From the NCBI RefSeq assembly GCF_000224145.3, contig NC_020166.2, positions 9,514,752 to 9,578,751 of the forward strand: a stretch of 64,000 nt of DNA, given 5' to 3'. The position numbers were made by a program, and so were the translations under genes. Within the stretch, counting starts at the first letter, position 1, and each line of letters opens with the position of its first letter. The notes under the pieces are model-generated. The model ran no database searches. It had not been told where the DNA came from and was given only the letters and a program-made list of their open reading frames with translations. Source of the DNA: Ciona intestinalis. Lineage: Eukaryota; Chordata; Ascidiacea; Phlebobranchia; Cionidae. This document shows, one piece after another, positions 47,490-59,000 of this stretch.

Positions 47490-50071
47490 TATCTTGTTTA
47501 ACCACTGTATTAAAGATTGTCAAATTTAATTACAGCCAGTTAAAACTCCTAAATTAATATACATTTTAGGGGAAATGGACCAAATCTGGTCTAAATCTTA
47601 TAGAATGGAATATATAACTACAAACGTATCAACTCAGTTCACGGGAACTGACTGAAATATTAAACCCGTATAGCTATAAAGGTACTCTAATATTGAAGGC
47701 TATAAAGTGGTGGTACTTAAGACGACTATGCAAACAAACTCAAGATAGTTTTAATCATAAAACCCACGAAAGTACTCACAGCTTGACGGGGCGGCATACA
47801 AGCAAATATATAAACTTTTAGTCTGGCTATGGAAGATAACGTTCGTAATTCAAACTGTATGTTTAAGCATTACGGTTTTAATTATTATTTTGCACTTATT
47901 TTCAACTTTTACGTTTCAAGAACTTTTCCAAAAGTATATAGTTTACTATTTTGGTACAAGATTAAACACGTTTTGTTACCTAGTATTGTAAAAAAATAAA
48001 AACCCCTTTAGGTACTTTTATAACCTAAGCGCATATACAGTATACATAATCAAAGTCAATAATATTCATTTATCTCTTTTGACAAAAAAACTATCACTGT
48101 CGCTTTGATTTAACCAGTCTTTATATCTAACGCGAATTCGAGATAAAATTAACATTTGTCACGACTTTCGTGACGTACTAGTGGTTTTCAGTCTGGTAAT
48201 CAAGACGTTACGTGCCAACGCAAACATTTATACATATCTCTCAATTTAATCATCAAGTATATAGTTCCGTTAGGTAATCTTATCTGATCCTATGTATCGT
48301 TTAAACAATGTAACAAAGTTTATATTGATTAAAACGAATACACCACAAAACGACCCTACTTATGATGCGACATGCGTATATAAATTAAGTCACAAACTTT
48401 TAGTTAAAAAGCGTCCTCGCATACAAAAGCTTATTAGCACACGAATTTACTCCTAACTTAGCACATTTGTTACAAAGACATTATTTCCTACCAAATGCCT
48501 AAGACACTCTACCATGCCAGAGTTAAAATGAACGACGTGTCGCCTTCCAAAGATTAGTAACTGCTATACGCCATACGCTAAAGCCTTAACACGGAAGCTG
48601 GCTAAGCAATCAGTTTCCTGCCATGTGCGTTATGTGGTTGTACCATTGTTTTAAGGGGATAAGATTATAACTGCTTTAAATTAGAACAAAACTGAGCTGA
48701 AACGGCAGTGTGTGGTAACTTCGTGATATTTAATACATCGTGATATAATATTAACATTTGGTACTTTATTGGTGAATAGTATTTGCATTTAATAATTCGT
48801 TGCGTGTTTCTGTTGCACCATTAAAACGAACATATAGTAGGGTGGGAAAAATGGGACACACTTTCATTCTATTTTCTCATGCCATTTGGCAATAAAAAAG
48901 AACATTCAAAGAATTATAAAACTGTTTTTCTACGACCCCCATAGACCGTTTTTATTTGTTTAAAACGCGATCGGGATATTTGGATATTAAGTGCTAAATG
49001 TGTCCCATCTTCATCCACTCTACTACATTAGACACAATATAATAAAGTGCCAATGTACATACTGTAAATGCCACGAATGATGTATAAAAGAAATATCTTT
49101 GCATGATGATTAAGTCATATGAAACCGCATAAAAACAAATGAAAAATTATGTTTGGAATATAAACACAGTGTAAAATATTATTGCTACCATTATCAAGGG
49201 GATTACCATTAAGTTTATGATGGCTGCTTAAAAGTTAGGTTTATAAAGTTTTAAAGTGACAAAGTATTAGAAAAATGCATTAAACCTATGGTTCTTACAA
49301 TTTCTACTAATGTGCCATTTTACCTTTAATCACATATTAAAATTTGAGTGCAGCTGACAAAAAGATTATATTTCATTTACTGTTAAACTGTTTTGTTTAA
49401 GGTTTATCCACGTAACACAAGTGGCTTATTATAAGTTAAGAATCAGAGCCATAAAGGATTAAAACAGACAACAAGTCTGGGGTGTCCAAAGCAGGAAGTG
49501 AACGAATAAAATAACGGACACTTTGCACAGATGCAGCCGCTTAGTGTTTCCTGGTTTCATTATAATGAAGGAAACTCAGCTGTAATGTTAGAGAATGAAA
49601 TAGCTGTCACAAGTATCATACAAAGATTATGATAGTGATCCCATACAAACAATTTCAATTATTTGCATAAAACACAGATTTTCTGGCTAATTTTAAAAGA
49701 ACATAACAGCCATATTATTTTAAAAGTTTCTGTTTAAAAATTATAATGTTTTAGATAAAAATCGTATTTTACATGTGGGGTGCTGTAATGTAAATATTAA
49801 AAATGACCCGAAAAATCATGTTTTTTGCACATAATTGAAATTGTTAGTAAACAGTAGGTAAAACTTTATATTTCAAAGGTTAAGAGAGTTTGTCACGTTT
49901 TAAATAAACCACTATGACGTAACAATGTAAAATCATGCTTAGGACGAGCTGTTGTGACGTAAAAAAAAGTCACACTTCAGCTAAACCAATGGGACCCATT
50001 GAATTAACAATGTGGAAACCACGTCTTTGGCGTTAAGACACTCGACATCTCTTTGGTGTAATTGGAACATC
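47490..50071. other. Intergenic region between FOXRED2-like copy E and the Kelch gene
   Basis: About 2.6 kb holding the promoter side of copy E, one MITE (48837-49026) and the 3' UTR of the Kelch gene. No supported coding exon. Both flanking genes are on the minus strand, so this is an ordinary head-to-tail spacer. Confidence 0.55.
48837..49026. mobile_element. MITE with TAGGGTGGGA-type terminal inverted repeats
   Basis: The left end is AGTAGGGTGGGAAAAATGGG. The right end is CCCATCTTCATCCACTCTAC, an imperfect inverted repeat. Interior GGATATTAAGTGCTAAATG is shared with the element at 12106, and the CATAGACCG / GTTCTTTG-like parts with 58465. Confidence 0.75.
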
Positions 50072-53000
50072 TCAATGCAGATGGCGAACGTGCACGACCA
50101 CTGTGCCTGCCCTTCCTGTGTTGAGGGACGCGATGTTACGCCACTCGTTCAACTGTGGGTCGTATGCTTCACATGTGGCAAGGTATGACTGGCCTATATG
50201 GGGAGAAAATACAGAGTAATTATTTAGTACATTACTAGACATAACATCTTTATTCACATCTTTCAATTAATAGCATGTATAGGGAAAAAACACAGGGGAA
50301 CTATTTATCATTACAGAACATCTTTATTTATATCTTTAAATATATAGCATGTATGGTAACATATGTAAATGATGATTAGTTCGTAATTATTTGTTTTATT
50401 GTGGTAGGAAAATTCTAACAGGGGTGTTCTATTTCTTAGTTATATATTGGGTGTTCTGTTCCATGCATCTCATGCCCGCTTATGTAACTTGGTTGGTCAT
50501 TACTTTTTGTAATGTTGACAATTTAGACAACTCATTAGCGACCACTGGGTTTAATCAATTCCCGGGAAGAGTCTTGCCAAAGTGATGGAACAGTATTTAC
50601 ACCGGACTCTAAACCAGTAAATTAGTGGTTTTAGATTTCGATTCACACCTGGCAACAACCGCAATGGTAGCAGCATCGAGCTTTGAACCTAGTATCCTCT
50701 AGTTATGAATACAAAACAACAACAACCTCAACCTACCATCATATCCCCCACATGCATATAACCTCCCACCAACCATACATATACCAACAGCATCACGTGG
50801 TACGCTCATGGGTGCTACAGTCGACCACTGGTCCGTCTTTGGATCATACCTGGAAAATAATAAGGTTTATAATTTAACCAGAAACTTGGGTTTTTACATT
50901 TTCTCTGTTAATACATGCTTTTTTTTAATGATAATAATATTTGCTTACTATTTTAATTGCTGCAAAATAAGAAGGGAAAGCATTGAGTTCTATTGTATTT
51001 TATGAGCGATGGCCCTTATTAAGATGCTGGCATTTAGGTCCGACTTGGCGCATTATTACATTAATGTAGGATGAATAATTCTATTGCTGTAATATAAGAA
51101 TAAAACACACTGAGTTAATAAAACACTTCCCCACCTTTCAACGGTCTCCGATAACTTCGACATCTGGTTACTAGCAGGTGCATCGTGACCCCCGATGGCA
51201 TACAGGTGAGCCCCACAAACCCCAACGCCGACCCCACCCCTCCTCTTAGACATAGGGGCGCAGTTGGTCCACTTATTGGTATGGGGGTCGAAACACTCAA
51301 CAGAACGAAGGCAAGAGCTTCCATCTCTCCCACCAACTGCATACAACCTGTAATACAACAGTGTTTAAATAACATTGGGAGTTCTATGTCACAATAATGT
51401 GTTTTTCACAACAGTTTGGTCAAAACAATGCACTATCTCAGTGTTTAAATGCCCTTAGTTGTGTCTGTGTTGCTATCCTAACATTTAAAAGCGATTTCCT
51501 TTATTTTTGCACAACAGTGTAAAACATCAGTGTAAATATAAGTGCCTAAGTTTTGCACAATTTTTGAAATAGGGATGACTTACAAATGTTCTGTTATTTT
51601 TGCTACCAGGCAAAATGTAAAATAGTATTTTTTGCATCTGGTATAAAAAGTGGTTAATTTGTACAAACGCTTCTTTTGCCATTTGTCACAATTTTATCAG
51701 GGTTTGACACCCCAACACCAAGCACTTCACACATACAAGAGCTTTTACCTTGCTACTGTTAAGTGTATATACAAGCAAACAGAGCTAAAGTACATCATAT
51801 TTGCGCATTAATGAATGTGTGGGCAATGTACATATGTTATCATATTGATTATACAAAATAAAGGCAATTTCTTAAATCTAACCCTTATCAAAAAACAACA
51901 CAAAAAGTCCAACAAATTGTATAATATAAGAGACATAGATTTTGCCTAAATGACATTAACAGTCTCTTACTTAAATGTTATCACATTGTTAACACAAAGT
52001 TGAGACAAGCTACAGACCAGAGGAACACTTACACAACTTAAGTACTTCCTGATAAAGTTAAGGATATGAGACAATCTGCCATCTTTACAATGATAAAAAA
52101 ATAAGTAAATAACACAGTCTGAAGATGGTGTAGATATAAGAATAGACTGAAGAGTGAAGTTTTAGGTGTAGATTATTTTAAAACATAATAAAAACTAATG
52201 TCTGTTCTATAACCAAAGATAACCTTCAATGTGAAACTAAATTAAAACAGATATTTGGCAATATTAGTATTATATGCCAGACTTTATCTTTTACAACACC
52301 TAAAAAATACAACACCTAATTTCCTAGTTTTTAAACATTTCAATTTTTATTTCCTTTTTTTAGTTTAAAATTTGTCATTGCTTGTTTTAAACAATTAAAT
52401 ATATACAAATACATGCCAATTATACCAATTTAAACACAAATTTCCAGACTTTCTAAAATAACAACTTTAACTCATCTTTTTAGTTTCAAATTAGACATTG
52501 ATTGTTTGAAAAAATAAATATAAACCAAGCAATGTACACATTATATGAATATCCCTCCTATTGTAATTAGATAGAGTTTTCTTTCTTTTACTAACAAATT
52601 TCTCGCCTTATTTAATAAATTAGGCTTTGGTTTGATACGAACATACCAATATATGAATTTCTTACTTATCATGTAGGACAGCCACACCAACTGTGCTTCG
52701 AGCAACCGACATGGGAGCCACATAGTTCCATGCACGAGCTTGAGGGTCCCATCTTTCCACTGTGTTAAGATAACTCCAACCATCATGGCCGCCTACAGCA
52801 TACATGGGGCCATTGAGGACAGCTACACCTGCGAGTGGTGTATTGTTACATATTATTTCATCTGCGCTGTGGCATAGTGGTTAGCGAGCCTGTCTGTAAC
52901 CCAGAGGTAATGGGTTCGAGGATCAAGGCTGCTACCATTGTGGGTATGTCTGTCCTTAAGCAAGACACTTAACGGCAATTGCTCCAACCCAGTGGTCACT

Positions 53001-56000
53001 AATGGGTTGTACAAATTATCAGCCATACATAAAATGAAAAAAATACCCCAAAAAGTAATCACCCACAAAGTAACATACATGGCAACTCGTAAGCTGACAC
53101 GAGGTGTCAAATCCGTGTGATTCTGCCGACGCGAGGATAAAGTTACATTCATTAGTGTAGTGTGTGATACATTGCTAATGACTTACATAAACACTTCTGC
53201 CATATCCCCACTATTCTTATATAACTATGTACATGGGTAAGGTTTAACAACTTTGCGACCTATGGAACCTGGAATCTAGTCCAGAATTGACAGATTGCCT
53301 AACACACCCAGGAGTTCCAGATATTAAATTTACAGATTTATTTAAAAAAATTATAAAGCAACATAGGCATTATTATTAACTTCTTACAGTGGGTAAGTTA
53401 AAAAAGGTTGAGCTTTTAGAGGTTGCCATTTTAGTGCAATGGAGTTGTAACAATACTAACCTAAACCGTGTCTATGTGTCGCGACAGGTGGCATGACACT
53501 CCATGTCTTGGTTCTCGTGTTGAAACACTCCACAGAGTTGAGGGTTTTGAGTCCATCCCTCCCCCCAACAACAAACAACTTGTCATCGAGCACGGCGACG
53601 CCAAACTGGAGCCGTCGGCCCGTCATGTTCGCCACTTGGGACCACTGGTCAATTCGTGCATCGTATTGTTCAATGCTGACCGCACCTTCAAGTGAAAAGA
53701 ATAAAGATATCATATACCGTATGAAAGGATCTGCTGCCACGAAACGTAACAGACAAAAATCAAGTCCAAGCAATTGTATAATAATTTAATTGAAATCTGG
53801 TATATTGAATTTTAGTTTTAGGCTACAAAGTTCCCTTACAATTTTGTGGGTTATGGTTAATGTCGCACCTTTCATGAATAGAGAATCATCATAATATACA
53901 TGTGTACATACACACACTGTCCAATTTAGGTTCTGATGCATTTACAAGTCAACAACTTTAGCTCAAAATCTGAGGGCTTTCACTCAATAACAAGCTTATA
54001 CAAAAGTTCAATATCACAAAATACACACTTATTTTACAGTGTTGCCACACATAACAACAGGCACTTGCAGAAGGTTAGTCCAAGACAAGTTAAACACATG
54101 GTTTGTGCAACACTGGCAAGCAAGCAACATTTTGCTCATGCAGACAAAGTTACTTACATGAAAATCCAGCTGGTGTGAGAGAAGCCAAGAGAAAAAAGGA
54201 AAAGAAGAGTGAGAAAGGAAAAAGGCAATGTATTTGTTGTTGTTGTTTTTATAGAAAAAGACAGAAAGAATTTTAAAGGACATGAAGTAATACAAAAGCA
54301 TTTTTTAATTTATTTGATGTGTGCTTGTCGTGTCCACATACAAATTTATTTCAAAACATTGCAACCAGCCTAATTGGAATTTTTCAGCAATTCTAGACAC
54401 TTGGCAATCTATTCTTTACAATTACGTACGTTATTAAACATTATTTAATTAACCGAAATTCCGATTTCTTCTACATCTTATGTATCATTGGGCTTTTTAA
54501 ATATGAAAATGCTGTTAATGCCGCCAGGTGTATTATAAATGTGAAAGAGATCTTCTGGAAATTGTTTGTGTTCGTGTGATTGACCACAAATAATAGATTA
54601 AAAAAAACAATTGCCAAAAGATCTATATCACACTAAACACATGTAACTTGTACCGCAAGAACATCATATACACCCAATCCAGCTTCAACCTAAACATTAC
54701 CAAACCCCATTATAAAAGCCCACATGAAGATATCTTTTACACTTATCACTATGGTATATAAAAATTCATTATTGCATAGCGAGAATATCAATTAAAACCA
54801 TCATCTCACAACCTAAATTTCAATGTTTCCTATAAACTAAAAATCCCACCCAATTATACCAACCCACCTTTGGAAGTATCCATTCCACCGATAGCAAACA
54901 GATGGCCAGTTGTTGATTTCCTCGGCCGAACAGGACAAGGTCGTCTCTCAGGTAACAAGTGATGGATCAAAGCTTCAATGACCTGATGCTCACAGTCGAG
55001 GTTGTCACGGATGAACGGGTTCGATTGAACCACGTCAGCGACGTACTGTGACACAAAGATCATATAAATTGGTAATATTATTTGTTGACTGCAATAAATC
55101 AAATAAGAGACAAACAATGCCATTTAGGCGAAATGTATATCTTTTTTATTTTTTTATTATACAATTGGTTGGGTTTCATCTATTACATTTTTGCGACACC
55201 AGATTCTTACAATATTTTTGACAATTTCTTTAATGTTTTGCCTTTTAAAGGGAAGCTGTGAGTCTGTGGCCTCTAAAATTCCTTCACCCTGACTTCGCCA
55301 CTACATACACATATACACACAGGGTGACACAGCACTATTAACCCACCTCCTTAGGCATGTGTGTAAGCCTCACTCTTGTTAGTAGTTCTGCCATCAACTT
55401 TTTCCTTTCCCCCACATCATGTTTCACCCATAGCAACACAGCTTCAAACATATTGATCTCACTTGTTACATTTACCTCGTCGCTGCCGAATAACTCGCAT
55501 ACCTGAAATGCATCCTGGTCACTTCAATGTATAACAGTGTTGGGGAAATAGGTGAAATTTGAATTTGCACAAAAAAAAACAATTTGCAAAAAAACTGGGA
55601 AAGCATTATTAATATGCACTAACTAAACAACTTGTTAACCTGGAATGCATTGTGGTAAGGTTACAGTTAAGTAGGGGGTATTAGACCTTTTTAACAAGCA
55701 ATAATAAGCTTAAAACATGCCTAAAGTAATACATTATATATTCATGTCACCAACCAGTTTATACCAGTTACAAACCAAGCACCCGTTAGGTGTGATTCAT
55801 ATTAAAACAAAACTCACTTGTGGTAACGGCAGCATCAAGAATTCCTGGTTACGAATAACTTCAGTGAAATGTTCCTGTCAAATAAAGCGTTTTAGTAATA
55901 GTAAACTTAGCTAAGAAAAATACAGATTTAGAAATGAACATAATACGGTATAGGCTGAAGAAAATTTACTATGGGTTACATATTAGCAAATGTCTTGAAT

Positions 56001-59000
56001 TCGCAAAACAAACGATCTAGTTCAAAGGCATCTCAATTCTCAATGTCACAATCTATTTAAACTTTTGTACAGTACAGATTTGCAGCATTTGTTAAAGGAT
56101 GTACATGAGTACAAAACTCTCCTTTAAAACTAAGAGTTACACGAACAACTAACATACCATTAGGATTAGTAACCACACCAGATTATATCCAAAAAATAAA
56201 ACCTTCACATACCATAATATATTTACAAGACTTTCCAACAAGCTATACTCACATACCAATACACAAATAACAAACATACAGCCAACACAGGTGTACCATG
56301 AGGCCTCACAATCACAACCAGAATAATTTCATAATTTGAACATTCCACCGACACATTCACACATACCATGGTGTACTTATGTGCTTCCTCATACAACCCT
56401 CTACATGACTGAATGTCAGCGAATGATCGAATACCAAGGCAGTTGGATGGGTGGAGTTGTTGTTTAAGGAAGCAACATCCAGATTCAACCACAGCGTCCA
56501 ACCTAAGCATGTTAGCTGTTGATAACGTCCTCTCTACATTATCCTCCTTTAACTCCAACTTTCCTGTTGTTTAGATGGAAATTAATTAAGAAATAAAATT
56601 CCAATTATTAACAAACGATTAGTACAGCAGTTCCCAAACTTTTGTAAAAAGTTTGCCTGGTGGACCCTTTGACATTGCCCATTATGTTGATAATTCACAA
56701 CCTTATAAAAATCAAAGTATACTTTGGAAAAATGCAAAAATTGTCCGGCGCCGTGGCGTAGTGGTTAGGGCACCTGCCTGTAACCATTAGGTAATGGGTT
56801 CAAGACCTGTCGCTGCTATCATTGTGGGCGTATGTGTCTTTGGGCAAGACACTTAACGACAATTGCTACAACCCAGTGGTCACTGATGGGTTGTCCTTGT
56901 CCAAATTATCAGCCATACATAAACACTGAACAAATCCCAAAGAAATAATCACCCACAAAGTAACATACATGGTAATTCGTAAGCTGGCACGAGGTGTAAA
57001 CCCGTGTGATAACGACTGTCGTTTTCCGGCCACGCGAGGATAAAGTAAGTTACATTCACATTACATTCACATTCATTACTCTGAATATGAATCTTTGCAA
57101 ATTGTTAGTTACCAGTGCAATAGTACATGCTTCATTAAAATCATAGTTGAATGAATGAGTCAATAGGATACAAGGTTCAAAGCTTATTATTGTATGTCCT
57201 TGGACAAGATATGTAAAATTGCTATAACTAAATGTTTTTTTTTACTAATGGGTTATTTACTTGTTCCAAATGACAAGCCAGAAAGTGTTAGAGGTTGATG
57301 GTTAGGAGGTTAGTGGTTCTGTGGTTATAGGGGTTATCAAATAAGGTGGGGTGAATTCTTCACTAGCACCAAAATCACCGCTGTTTTCATGGAGAAATAT
57401 GTATTACTGAAGTCATTAGTCATGTGGTATCAATTTTTTACCAAGTTTAGAGAATTTTTTAAGGAAAAACCTGAACTTTCCGCTAAGGTTAAATGCTCTA
57501 ACCAAGCCTTTGTTTTCAATCTTAGCATGAGGTATAAGAAACTTCCATAATGTTACACAGTGTGACACCTGTGTTATAACTCTTGAGTGGCCCACCTCAC
57601 AGAGAATAAAGACCTCTTTAAAATAACATTTTTTTATTTGTAATATATATTTTTTGTTGCATGATGACAATTGAAGTCATGCAACCTTGGAGAAGCAGAA
57701 AAATTGAACGTACATCTTGTTCCACACACACATGATGATGTTGGTTGGTTAAAAACTGTCGACCAGTATTACTATGGATGTAAGTGCAAGGTTTATTTAA
57801 GTTTTATATATACACTTATTGTACTAACAGTGAAGTTTTATTATCTTCTGTTTATTGTACAGTTAGTTTTGAAAGCCGAAACAATCACTAAAAAAAGAGC
57901 AGTTTATAAAAACTACAAAAACTGTAAATTACCTTTACAGTTTATTTAATCCCAATATATCAAAAACTGTTAAATGCGCAGTTAACTATATTGAAATATA
58001 TATATCACAAACTGTTAAATATGCAGTTTATTAANNNNNNNNNNNNNNNNNNNNNNNNNNNNNNNNNNNNNNNNNNNNNNNNNNATTCATTCATTCAAAA
58101 ACCACAAAAATGAATGAAAGCTTTTTATTGAATCATAATCATTGCTGTACTTTGTGGACCCTGTGAAACTGCTTTAAGGACCCCAGTTTGGGGACCGCTT
58201 GATTAGTAGCTGTAACTTTCTAAGTGTTAAATAGATCTTCCGGCAATTTTGGTTTCTCTTGTAATCTTTAAGGACTGGCATTTTGGTCTGCCATACAGGG
58301 AGACATAATCAGGATATGCCATTAGCGTTAAGTGTCTTGTCCAAAGACATGTGTAACAAACACGTGCCAAACAATCCCTTTTACACTTATAATACATCTG
58401 GTGGCAACTGGCAACATTATGTATATAGTATGAGTAAAGAACCCTATTGAATAAACAGTTACTATATAACAGGGTGGGAAGAGACGGGACCTTTAGCACA
58501 TAAAACCCAAATATTCTGATCATGTATTAACAATTAACAACGGTCTATGAGAGTCGTGAGGATACGGTTTTAATATTCTTTGAATGTTCTTTGTTTACTA
58601 CCAAATAGGACGAAAAATCTTCCCCACCCTACTATATTGTTGAGTTAGAAATTTAAAAAGTTTTATTCAAATTCCCTATACTGGTATGCCACTTAATTAC
58701 CATCAAGTTGTATTTAAAAAATTGTGCGAATGTTATGTTAATGGACTTAGATCAGATAATAAAATAATTATATATGTTATGAGTAAATCATAAAACAACA
58801 ATTGCCAATTAAGATTACCTTGTTATAATGTCACACAATGAATTATAGAAACCTCATAAAACCCTCGCTAATAAATGCTTTTAAATGAGTCCTGTGTAAT
58901 TCCCACATGAATTATAAATTGAAATATACCCACTTAACTTAAGCACTTTATACTTAGCTTAAATATCTGCCTTGTGCATATATAAAAAATCTTTACACCA

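Noticed and set aside
52853-53152. 99-codon minus-strand open frame
   Set aside because: It coincides with a full-length forward SINE-like element and has no protein similarity I recognise.
57671-57949. A 92-aa protein starting at the mannosidase signature
   Set aside because: Similarity ends exactly at a GTAAGT donor at 57780; the remainder is intron-like and repetitive.
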